Source of the DNA: Symsagittifera roscoffensis
Taxonomy: Eukaryota; Xenacoelomorpha; Acoela; Convolutidae
Direction: 5' to 3'
NCBI RefSeq assembly: GCF_963678635.1
Contig: NC_087071.1
Span: 14,478,226 to 14,542,225, forward strand
DNA: 64,000 nt
Position numbers and translations under genes: made by a program. The notes below the pieces were generated by a model. It did not search any database, had not been told where the DNA came from, and saw only the letters and a list, made by a program, of their open reading frames with translations. Shown here piece by piece: positions 25,201 through 36,300 of the stretch (the first letter of the stretch is position 1; every line of letters starts with the position of its first letter).

Positions 25201-27084
25201 TAGAGTGATTTCGTTGTGTATTGTTTTTGTTTTGTTGTAAAAATGGGTAATTTTCACTTTGATCTTGTGACGATTGTGGACAGTCATGAAAATTCACTGA
25301 GTTTGTTGATGGTTGTTGTAAAATTTGACTTTGTGAGAATAAATGGTTGTGAGTGTTTGTACGAGATGATATAGTTGTTTGTGGTCTATTTACGTAGTTA
25401 AAAGTATGCTCTGTAAAATGAATTCTGTAGAATGATCCTTGTTTTTGCGTTTGTTTTGTCATTGTTCTGGTTGCTTGATTTTTCATTTGTGTATCTTTTG
25501 GCACGACAGTAGTTTAACCGTAGTTTTCTGTGGTAATTTAGGTTTTTTGGTCTTGGATTTGTAAGATTTGGTTGTATGGGTGAGATACTTGGTTGTGCTG
25601 TTGTTGTTATTGTTCCAATTTTTTCTCCACTTACAAGAAGTGATGGAGTTTAAATATCTTGTTGTGTAAGATTTTTAGATCCGTTTAGATTTTTTTGTTG
25701 TAAAAGGGTTTATTTTAAACTATTGTTTCCTGTACTGTCGGGTAGAAATGAATTATATTGTAAAGTTGTTGCGTCAACAGTGAGTGGGTCCATTTAACAT
25801 AATCGTTGTGAAAAGAAATTGTGCTAAGTGCTTGATTTGATATATCTTTTGGTATGTTCACAAATAATAAATGAGAACATTCAGGGTCCCAAACATAATC
25901 TGATTGTTCTGCTAAGACAGTTTCATCAATTGTGCTTTGAGATCTCAAATTTTTTCTTGCTTAAGAAATGATGTAAAAATTATGTGTAAAATAGTCAAAT
26001 AGAAAGCATGCTAAGATTTGTTGTAAATCGTGTTTAACATGTTGCGAGATTTCGTTACTTGTTAAATTTTCACGGATTGTAATAAAAAGTTTTGAGAATA
26101 TTGCAATTTCGTGTCTTACCGTTGTATGTTTAGAGGTTTGAACTGGTGGATCTCCTTGCAATTCTGTTCGTTCTATTATAGATAGGTAGCTATAAATAAT
26201 GGAAAATACATCGTTAGTGAATATTGAGTTTGCTCTTTGTAAGTTTTGATGTTGTGTATTTTTTATGCATTCTGTGAATACTTTTGAAAATTCTATATCT
26301 ACGTCGTCTTTTTGAAGTAGATGATGATATAAATTCCGTATTGTTGTGTAATTTTACATATTCTTTTTAAAAAATGGTCTGAGAAGTGTCTTTTGATTTT
26401 TACTTCTGGGAGTTCTTTTGTACATGGACTATCTCCTCTTTCAAATAAATTAGCGGTTAAATTTTGACAAAATTGAGTTTGTCCTCTATCTTCAGTTAGT
26501 TGGTTTGCAAAAAATGGGAAAATGGAGTTTCCTTCTTGGTTTTTTTTTTAATTTGAGTCCTTTTTGTGTTTTATGACAGTTAATGTTTAATTTTCAATGT
26601 GTTTTATTGGTTGATTTCAATTGATAGACGTACTGGTTTATTTTTGTATCTATTTTTTATTGTTCGTTTTCCTTTTTTTGATGACTGTGATGTGGTTTCT
26701 GAGTCAGTGATTTTTGGTGATTTTTATTTATTGAATCTTTTAGCCTGGAAAGATCTTGTATTTCATTAGTTTCTGATTCGGAGACTGCGTTTCTTCGTTT
26801 TGAAAATAGTTTTCGAGTATTTCGTTTTCTTTGCTTATAACTTTTTTTTTAATTGTTTGTCCTTTTGCTCTTATGTATCCTAATGCTTGTCTGGGTGGGT
26901 TGATTATAAGGTTGTATCTTTCGTCGTTAATTATACAGTTGTGTAGTATAAAAGTTTGTTTATTTCCCATATTTTCTCTTGAAATAAGGTTTAGGATGAC
27001 GGATGCAAGATTAGGATTAGTGATTTCTAATGTCTTAAACTGTCAATTCTTACGATTGTTTGTGGTAAGTTTAACTTGGGTCAT
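22216..27084 (-). pseudogene. Gag gene of family B minus copy (triplicated, stops)
   Basis: The likely start is the ATG at 27084-27082 (MTQVKLTTNN), which is followed in frame by a stop and then by continued homology (LEITNPNLASVILN, then MGNKQTFILHNC). Further pieces include the His-rich, Gln/Asn-rich middle repeated three times and a C-terminal piece near 22390-22230. That piece matches the plus copy's YLMGGSS, SSN.PLMVF and DYLN capsid-like segment. The low-complexity Asn/Gln/Thr composition is typical of AT-rich elements. It is broken by the triplication, nonsense codons and the breakpoint at about 22215. Confidence 0.65.
22487..26248. repeat. 1.255-kb tandem triplication inside family B gag
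   Basis: Three head-to-tail units start at 22487, 23742 and 24996 with a GATTGACAA block (offsets 1255 and 1254) and end near 26248. Units 1 and 2 are almost identical: both encode the same 153-codon minus-strand frame (22533-22994 and 23788-24249). Unit 3 carries more differences. The plus copy of the same family (42.5-43.9 kb) has a single unit, so the triplication arose in this copy. The near-identity of the first two units points to a recent second step. Confidence 0.85.
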
Positions 27085-28647
27085 TTCTTGTAGGGCTGGA
27101 GAGAAAAGTATATATCGATTCGTGAGAATGATTTTCACTTTTCGTGGCTGGTCCAAGTTAAGGTTTTAACTTACTTAATCTTACCTAGGGATAGTGACTT
27201 GTGATCAAATTTTAGAGAACAGTAAATTGATCCACAAGATTTAGATATAATTGGAACGCAAGTAGTTCGTTAGATACTATTCCAAATATCAATTTAAGTA
27301 TTATCCTGGGTCCGCTAAGAGGGGGATCAAGTGAAGGATGAATAAACGAAGATCTTCACTGTTTATCTTAATTGAAAGGGTTAATATTCTTAAAAAATGT
27401 CTTTTAGTCCTGAGTCTTGGGTAAAGGTTGGGTAGTGAATCGACGTTTGACGTCGTTAGGCACTTTAAAATAAGTGAGGGAGAGAACAAAATTGTTCTAA
27501 AAATCCAAGGATGAGCCTTGATGATCTGAATTATTCAAACAGAATGTATTGAATTTGATTTTAATTTAGGTGAAATTGAATTAAAAGTTCAAGGGCAGCC
27601 TTGATTATCTGTTGTTTCGAATAAAGTTAATTTAATAAAAAAGAAGAATAAGCCTTGAATAGTTTAAAGTAAAGTTTTAATTGAAAAATTTTGTTTTAGT
27701 TTTTGGTGATGTTAGCAGTTTTAATATTGGCTGTTATGTTTTAGGTTATGAAGCTGGGATGAAGAGATGATTTATATATACTACTAATTTGCTCATTATG
27801 CTAACTGATTTTTTTTTCGTTTAAAAATATCTTTTCCAAGAAGTTTTTAATTTTAATGCAGATTTATTGGGGAGAACGATTAGGGGTATTGTATAATTAT
27901 TTGGTTTAGTGACTTTAAGGATCGTTTGAGATTTTTCGTCAAGGATACTATGTCAGTAAATTGAAATCGAAATTTACTGCTGAGAAAATTCTAAATACAA
28001 AATTTTGAGTTGGTTTTCGCTGTACGACCATGAAACTTATTGCTAGGTTTCTTTTTAGTCGTATATAGTCTCTTGTCCGAGGTCTTTTTCCAAACCGGGT
28101 AGTCCTCGTATTGTTCGGAATAATGGCTCTGATCTACTGAGTCGTACAGAAATTTCGATTAAATTAATTTTGGATAAAATTTTTGGTAATGTTATTTGTC
28201 TAATTCTAATCTATTGTTTGGTTAGTTCTAGTGTAATTTGTCTTTTAAGGTCTTTGTCGAGACTTTTGGTCGCACCAGATGAGTTATGTTTGAGGTTTAA
28301 CTCATAGAGTAATTTCAGATAGGGTACACCGTCTGCTCGTCACGCTATCCTATTTTCTGCCGGATAGATTCGTGCAAGTTCTTAGTCTAATACCGATCTT
28401 AATTTTAATCTTATATCTCCTAGTCTCAAGTCAACTGGTTTTGTTTCAAGTCGGTCTCTTGGAAAAAGCAACTAAATTCTAAGTTAAATTCCAATCTCTC
28501 TGGTGCTGAAATTACATGAAGTTTCAGCACTTACAAATAAGTGGGCTATTAGTTTGAAGGAGTATGATTGGTTAGTATTCATTATTTCATAGGGATAAAA
28601 TACATTAAAAATAACCAATAATAAAATCTAGTTTGGATCTGGTTCCA
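27085..28647 (-). repeat. 5' LTR and leader of family B minus copy
   Basis: The noncoding sequence from the TG start (28647) to the gag ATG aligns with 40257-41882 in the plus copy on the opposite strand. Shared landmarks include AACCAATCA, ACTTATTTGTAAGTGCTGAAA, GCGTGACGAGCAGACGG and a GATATATACTTTTCTCTCCA block just before gag. The LTR's inner end and the primer-binding site could not be located, so LTR and leader are reported together. Confidence 0.65.
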
Positions 28648-28796
28648 GTAAAAACAATCTTTTCTTTCGCCATTCAGAGCAACATTTTAAATGCAAATCA
28701 AATTGTTATCTCAGTTAGGAAACTTAACCCCAGTTATTCTGGAAATTATAATGGTGCGACAATTGATAAGTCTTTTTTCATGCTAATCGAGCAGGG

Positions 28797-29520
28797 ATGT
28801 ACAGTGCTGATTTAAATTATCCGGACAAAATGAAAAAAAAAAAACTTGAATTTTCAAACACGTGTATCTCAATTTGGGTTAGGATAAGGCAAAAAGAAAA
28901 AAGAACAAAAGTCGCTTCGATTTTCATCAGAAATAACATGGTGCATTTTTTCACTGAAGTTATCAACCAAAACTTTAACTCAAAAGTGAATCTTTTTGGC
29001 TTTTTTTTAATTAATCAAGAATTACGCTGAAACTACTGTGTTAGTTGATGAGAAATATATATTACAAGAAGCCTTCTACACAGTCCATCAAAGTTCAGTC
29101 AAAATTAAATCTCCAAAAATTTGAGTGAATTGCTTAAAATTTGTTTTTAAGCAAACATTTTCAGTTTTTTATAGTAAAAATTACATTTCTTGACTATCAA
29201 GGAAAAATATTTTGTTCTTATACAGGTTTTTGGAGATTCAACCTTCTAGAACTTTGTTGATTTGTCTAAAAGGCGTCTTGTGATTTATTTTTTTCATTAG
29301 TTATTAAAATAGTTTTAGCGTAATTTTTGATTAAATAAAAATATACAAAAGGATTCACGTTTGGGTTAAAATTTTGGTTGAGAATTTCGGAGAAAAAATG
29401 CACCATATTATTTCTGTTAAAAATCTGAGCAATTTTTTTTCTCCTCACTCTTTGTCTAATCTTAACTCAATTTTTGAAACACGAATAAAATTTCAAGTTT
29501 CGTTCGTTATGTCCGGAGAA
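28797..29520. repeat. Inverted repeat, two arms of about 300 bp with about 110-bp spacer
   Basis: The plus strand at about 28797-29118 matches the reverse complement of about 29228-29520 with many substitutions and small indels. Landmarks in both arms are CCGGACA, AGAAATAA.ATGGTGCATTTTTTC, ATTACGCTGAAACTA or its variant, and AATCTCCAAAAA. The arms could form a long hairpin. Both carry the same coding-like segment (a receptor-like fragment), so this may be an inverted gene-fragment duplication rather than a MITE. Confidence 0.65.
29266..29448 (-). pseudogene. Possible rhodopsin-like receptor TM7 fragment (NPxxY)
   Basis: The minus-strand frame reads NRNNMVHFFSEILNQNFN followed by NVNPFVYFYLIKNYAKT. 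An N-rich helix start, then NPFVY and a basic amphipathic continuation, match the TM7 NPxxY-helix 8 pattern of class A G protein-coupled receptors. The inverted partner on the plus strand (about 28930-29030) reads a degraded version in which NPFVY has become NLFGF. No TM1-TM6 segments were found, and the upstream frame is closed. This is a fragment at best and could be coincidence in an AT-rich repeat. Confidence 0.3.
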
Positions 29521-30097
29521 TTTGTATCATCACTGTATATGGTTTCAAAAATGAGTAGAGAAATGTCTGTTATAGCAAGTTGGCTTTCTGTATTCTCTTT
29601 GATCAATTTAAATTGGTGGTTTTATCAATCGGGCATTTTTTTGTAGCTTTTCATTCGAGTTATTTGAAAAAGTTTTTTTTTCAGCCTGTACTGGTTTTAC
29701 CCTTAATTTGTGAAATGGCAAGCACTTTATAACAGTTTTTTTTTGTGTCGAGAAAGTAGGAACGTAACAAATTTGGTAAAGACTGCCGATGCATACGCTT
29801 TTTTTTCAAGCCGGTAGGAGCATAATCGGCACGAGCGGCAATAAAGAAGGAAAACGAGAACTATAACGAAAAAAAAATGTGTTATTTCATTAGCAACTAG
29901 ATTTTTGGTTATTTCTTTCGTTGATGACCTTGAGCGAGTCTGCAGAAAAGCCTTCATTCATATATTTTTTTTGTATTTAAGCAAGGCCATTTGAATCACC
30001 GCAAATTTTGTTCACACCATAATGCCCAAATTTACACATTTTATAGTTTGATCCTTTGTGAATTACTTCATTGCAAGCGACAATTTTTGTCTTTTGT

Positions 30098-30321
30098 CTA
30101 TGCACTTTCACAAACAACAAATATATTTTTGTTTCGCAGACCAAAATCACAAGTGACATCACGAACAACCATGTCGTAGTCGATCGAACTCATTGCTACA
30201 CAACATTCAATTGGGCATCCACGATTGGGCTCGTTTTCAGCAAACATTTCTGTGTCCATAATCTGCTGATTATCATATATACCAACCCATCCTTTTTTCA
30301 GAGAGTTCTCATACTTTGCGT
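30098..30321 (-). CDS. CTLD gene terminal exon
   Basis: The acceptor is CTTTATTTAG. The exon encodes 73 residues and ends in TAG. It carries the second half of a CTLD: GWVGIYDNQQ, FAENEPNRG, CCVAMSS, RDVTC and NIFVVCESA at the stop. These are the WIGL-like strand, the EPN loop and the last two conserved cysteines. The exon is the strongest single piece of evidence for the gene. Confidence 0.85.
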
Positions 30322-33300
30322 CTAAATAAAGAGCTTTTTTTCACATGCACCGGATTATTTTGGCTCTGGATTCCAATTCTAAAACTAAAAATATCAACCA
30401 GAAATCTTGAGAAACATTCCTATTTTGTAAAACGTCGGAATAAAAAGGTGAAGAAACTTCATCATTTTGAATAAATTGCATATTTCCATTTAAGCAATAC
30501 ATAATTATAATAATATCTTGCATAGTGATGTCCAGTTAGGAACAATTATTCTAGCTCGAATTTTTCAGCTTTCAAAAAAGGAAGACTAAAAATTAGCAGC
30601 AGATTGTTGATGGAAAAGAAGAAAAACTGAAGAAGCAAGAAGCAACCCGCAGCGACAAAAATTGATAAAAATTGACTCTACATACAAAAAAATACAGATT
30701 TTAGATCTATTTTAACTTTTGTAGTAAAAATCATTTTTATAGCTGTATTAATCGATTATGAAGCATTCTGTTTGGAAAAAAAGATCAATTAAGCAATTCC
30801 TCACCCCCCCCCCCCCCCCCACCCATTCTCGCGTGGATGGGGGGATAGCTCAATCGGTACTTGAGACAAGTTTATAACCACTTCAAAACTGTTTGAGCGA
30901 TATCAAATCATAAACCAGTTTCTTCAAATATAGCGGAACGCTCAAATTTACAATATCAAAGCTCAAAAATTACATTCAGAGGGAAAAAAGAATAAAAAAA
31001 ACGCGCCTTTTTTGTGTCCCAATTGGAAAAGAGCAATTTTAATGTGCTGCGAAGAACAGTTTTTGATGTTCAGATATGAGGCTAGAGCACCAATCCTTGT
31101 TGAGTTCCCTTGCTCGATGAGGCTATGGTCGCACAATCGAAAAATTGCAAAAAAAAGTTTTGAAAAAATTTTCGTTTTCTTTTTCAAACTTTTCCTCGAA
31201 ACTTTCATAAATTAAACATCACTCGGTCAATTGATTGCATGCTACGATCACATTGACCATAAGCTTGCGTTTGCTGACAACATTTTAAATAAAATAATGT
31301 CTTCGCATTATAAAACGTAAAAATAAATTTAAGTTATAACAACCCTTTAGTTGTAAGACAATATTTATTTTTGGATTGTTTATTTTTGGATTACAATCAA
31401 TTTATTTTCGGATTGTTTACAATTCATATTCAGATTATCTACAGATAGATTATATACGATTTTAACTAGAGTTTATATTTATTAAAAAACTTTTAAAATA
31501 TGTTTTAGTAATTACATACATGCTTTCCGCAAACTTATTCTACAACTCATAATCAGATTATACGCCAATTAATACAGACTTATTGCATACATATTGAAGA
31601 TATGCCTCAAACAGATATTCTACTGATTTTTTCAACAAAATCTCTAAGTAAATTGAAATAAATTTTTATGTAGAAGTTTCAGTTAAGCTTTTGTGCTGAT
31701 GTTTTATCAGAAAATAAACTAATAAAATCAAAAGTGTGGAACAATTTACAGCACAAACGGATGAAGTCGATTTTCGATGTTTTAACCTAGAAAGTGTCCT
31801 TAAAAAGATTCATCTTGAAAATAGTTTTTGTAAAAAATTCTGCCAAAAGTGTTTTTTTTTTACCGCGGAACCCTAAACTTACAAAATCAAGATGTCTAGT
31901 TTGCAGAAAACATTTTTCCGCTATTGTGCGCAATTCGCTATAACACTAATGAAAAATTTTTCATGATTACAAATTTGTTCTGAGCTTGCGAAAAAAGCAA
32001 CCTTTTAGTTTAGGTTTTTCAATGATTGCAATTAATTACTTTATAGGTTTTAGATAAAATAATAATTAAAATATGGATTTATCTCAAATTATTTTTTATG
32101 ATAGACGGGTTTTATTTCATAAAGAATATATAATGATACTATACAGATTTTCTACAGTTGATATACCTTGTTTATAAACATAAGAAATTAGACTTTTGCA
32201 GAGAAATTCAGTTTTTTTTCGGTGAAAGAAAAAATTGATTCTTGTGCAGAATTGATTATCGTTCGCAATAGGGTTGTGGATTAATCGATGTTATACCTAG
32301 GATAATAGATTGGTTCCTCTGAAAAAAATTTTTTGTCACTGCAGTTAAACTGATAAAGAACCGATAGAAACAATAATTTGCCTTGTTTAAACAAAAAAGA
32401 TTATTTCAAAAAAACTTTGTTTTGTTTGTTTGTTTTTGTTTTCAAAAAAAAAATGTCATGCTAATTCCCATATTCGAGGTTTAATTGACCTGCATTTTTT
32501 GAGAAACAAGTCGCATTTTGAATGTATAGAAGTCAAACCTAACGTTAATAATAATACCGATAACTGAGAACTAAAAACGGTAAGAAAACCTATTTTGATT
32601 CAATACAAAAACGATAATAATCGCACGTTTTTCTGAAAAAATCTCCGTCATATAAACACTAAATCAAATAAATTAGATTTTTTTTCGAATATTTTTCACT
32701 GTGGTCATACAACCAGTAAAACTTCAGTTTTTAATTGTTTTCAAATTGTGTGGTTGAACTATTTGTGTAAAAAACCTCAGTATAATCAATTACTTTGGTA
32801 TGAAACTTAATTCCGTATAATAATACTTGTTTTTTTAAGAGGAAGTAGGTGGAATTTCTGGAACGGCTTTTCTTATTTAGATACTTAAGCTCTTTCTTAT
32901 AAGCATGTTTTATGCATCAGCTTTCAGCTGCCATTATTTTGAACGCAACTATTCCATTTTCTTTACGAAAAAAAAAATCGTTCTTTTTGCTCGACGCGGT
33001 CAATCTTTCAATTCTTTGAGAAAAATACCGTGTTGATATCCAATGTAGAAACTGTATGTTCCATTTTCTGAGCTTATGAACGCTGATTCGTACAGCTGTC
33101 TCGCTTGATCTGCAGATGAAGGAACAGGTATAGTTCCGTTTTTACTGAAACACAAAAAAAAACAGTTTTTCCGAAACCATTTTCATTCGAAATTGAATTC
33201 AGTTAATTCAAAAAACTTTCTTGAAAATAACAAGACTGGTTTTCATGCCTATCCTGCGAATCATTTGTGAACAAAAAACGAGAAACCACTTTTCTATTGG

Positions 33301-36300
33301 GATCAAGTGGTTGTTCTATTAACTTGCGTTTGCAAAAAAGCGTAATGAAAGAAAAGTTCTTGAGGCTGAGATCTTTAAATTATTATTTCCGCTCTTTCAA
33401 GTCTGTTATATTTGGTTGAGTTGAGCTATAATATTTTGTTTCCGTTTTAAGAACTTGTTTGCAGCAGCAATTCTAGTTTCCATGCGTAGAAAAAAATGAA
33501 ACAGACAGTTCGAAGCGGCGCAAAGACAGTTATGGGGATGCGGACTTCCATGTTTTAACATAGGCTTTAGAGTATCCGGTTCGCACCCTATGTATTAACA
33601 TAGGGTATAGAGTCTACAATGTATTAAGATAGGGAATACCAATGGTAAGGTTTCATGCTTTGTGTGGTGGTAAGATAATTGAAAGAAAAACAAAATTTTT
33701 TTGATTTTGCGTAGAATTATTTAATTTTTTCGCAAAAAACTTGGCGCACGTTACCTAATGGGTAATTATTTTTGTTGTATTACGTAGGAACAGATATTCC
33801 AGTGTTTTAAGATTGGTCATAGTTTCAGATACTAAGTCTCAAAAAGTATTTGATATTCCCAACAAGCTTGACGAACAACAACTACCCTTGTATGATGACT
33901 TCTACAGCAAACTGAAGATTAGTAACCCTCTCGATAAAGAGTTGGATGATTATGAAAAACTTCTTAACACTGGGATAACTGAAGAGCAAGCATTGAAAAA
34001 ACTCGGCCTCAAAACCAAACCACCTACGGGAATGGAAAACTACAACTACCTTAAATCTATCTGGGAACAGCAAAAGATGACATCATTTCGCGATTTTTCC
34101 ATGGTGGTATGACCACAAGGATGTTGTTCCTAACCTTGATAATATGCAGAAAATGATTGAATTTTATCATGACAAAGGGATAGACATGTTAAAGCTCGGC
34201 TGCACACTACCGAATCTAGCCAATATCTAGCCAATACACAAATCAACCGACTATGAGTTTTACCCATTCTTTTGGAGCGATAGTGACTTGCTTGAAAATT
34301 ACGGGAAGATATGACCGGTGGTCCCTTAATTGTTTTCACAAGGAAAACAGTAGCAAATGAAACCTTCATTCGAAAATCGAACAATATGTGTAAATCAATC
34401 GTTGGTATTGACGCTAGTCAACTCTATCCTTATTCCTTGTGTCAGGATATGCCCACAAGTTTGTTTACGAGATGGGATCACGATGAAGAAACACAAAAAT
34501 TCAAGGCAAGGGAAAATCGAGTTCGAACATTTGAAAATATGGTCATGTCAAATACTTTCAAGCAACCAGACCTTTAAGTAAAATTGGGAGTTACTACACT
34601 AAAGGAAAACAGAAAAAAATTGATTGCTTCAGTGTTGATGGTTATTGCAACCATTTTAAGACTGTCTTTGAAGCAATTGGTTGTTTTTTCCATTTTTGTT
34701 CTTGTAAAGAAGCTAGACCGAGCCTAACTGATGATGATATCAAAATCGGAACCAAGAAAAGAGAAATTTTTGAGCTTCGAGAAAAAAGTTACTCTATAGA
34801 AAAATGTGGGAGTGTAGCTGGTGGTATCAATTTAAAAACAATGTAGACTTGAAAAATCACGTTAGAACTCACTTTCCCTTCAGAAGACCTCTTTCTGCCA
34901 ACTCACTAGTGCAAAACATTAGAAATGAAACAATGTTCGTGCAATGCAATCTGAGTGTTCCAGATGAGCTAAAAGCAAAATTTTCCAATTTCCCACCTTT
35001 TTTTCAAAAATATAGATGTTACCAGAAACGATATTGGGGAATAAATGAAAACATACGCGGGACAAAATGATTCGTTAAAACAACCGCAAAGAATGTTGAT
35101 ATCGTGCTTCAAATTGACCAACGGAAATTTTATCATACCACTTTTCAACTCTTACTTGGATCTTGGACTACAGTGTACAAAAATTCATCTTTTTTTAAAA
35201 TACACACCGCATAAAGTTTTCAACAGTTTTCTTCAGTCGGCGATGAAAGTTCCTTATCTGGTGTAGTGCCGAAACAATGAAACTTCTTGGAACTAGTTCA
35301 TATGGCTATCAAATAATGGACAGATCAAAATATAAAATGACAAAATACCTTGGAGAGAAAAAAACCGCAAAGCTATCAATAACCAATACTTCAAGAGACT
35401 TAATATCATAGCTAAAGATTTGTATGAAAAGGAACTTGTTAATTCTACTATAGAGCATTGTGAACCAATTATAGTAGGATTCTTTAGACTACAGTATGCC
35501 AAGTTGAAAATGTTGGAGCTGTATTATAACTTTTTCGATAATTTTTGCGATGTCAACAAATTCGAAGAACTCGAAATGGATACAGATTCCCTCTATTTGG
35601 CTTTGGCAAAAGAAGATTTAGATGATTGTATCCTTCCCAGCAATCGAGCAGAATGGTCTGAAAAGCGAAGCAAGGACTGTCGAGACGACTTCAGAGCAGA
35701 TGCAAAAAACAACTTTTTCCCCGTATTTGCCGTTCTAAACATAAGAAACAAGACAAGAGAGAACCAAGATTGTTCGAGGAGGAATTCAGATGCCATGAAA
35801 TGTTATGCCTGCGTAGTATAACCTATTGCTGTTACGATAGTAAAAGTCAAAAGTATATGTGTAGCAGTAAAGGTCTGAGCAAACGTGCATTAGAAGACTC
35901 CGGAGATGGACCGATGGCAAAGAATCGACTAGTACTGGATGAGGCAATGAATTTGAAGTAAACGAATAGAGGATTTAAAACGATTAACCATGCAGTCACA
36001 ACTTATGAACAAACTAAAAAAGGACTGAGCTATTTTTACCCTAAACGGGAAGCTGAATGTGATGAAATACATACTGAACCTCTAAATTTGTAAGAGATTA
36101 TGTAATAAAATTGTATACGATGCTGTGAATTAATACATTTTCTCTGTAATTAACTTTTTTTTTTGAAAAAAAAACTCTTTTTAAACATTAATTCTGGGTT
36201 AACAGTACTTTGCTTTTTGATTAAGAAAACATTTAGAGTCTGGAACATTGTCAAAATCGAGCGCCAAAAAAATCGGGCTCCGAAATTTTTTTGAAACTTA

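Larger units (their letters stand above)
22216..28647 (-). mobile_element. Family B Ty3/gypsy-like retrotransposon, minus copy, truncated
   Basis: The element runs on the minus strand from an LTR start (TGGAACC, complement of 28641-28647) through the leader and a gag gene, and is cut off near 22215. It is the same family as the plus copy at 40257-48458. Both share the LTR start, the leader blocks around 28325/40567 and 27310/41610, and the gag sequence. Protease, RT, RNase H, integrase and the 3' LTR are all missing. Gag contains a 1.255-kb triplication and several stops, so the copy is non-functional. Confidence 0.8.

Noticed and set aside
22487-26248. CRISPR-like array because of regular repeats
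   Set aside because: Repeat units are 1.25 kb with coding homology to gag, in a eukaryotic retrotransposon. No short repeat-spacer pattern exists anywhere in the window.
29977-30168. Minus-strand frame with MCKFGHYGVNKIC, considered as a lectin C-terminus
   Set aside because: The true lectin terminal exon is in another frame at 30321-30098 and ends with FVVCES and a stop. This frame lacks splice sites and the CTLD motifs.
30839-30912. Complete tRNA gene after the poly-C tract
   Set aside because: Only the A box and a partial D-arm are acceptable. The B box and a pairing acceptor 3' strand are missing.
35045-35266. Separate 73-codon gene between polymerase fragments
   Set aside because: It is the continuation of the broken DNA polymerase between motifs A and B after a frameshift, and not an independent gene.
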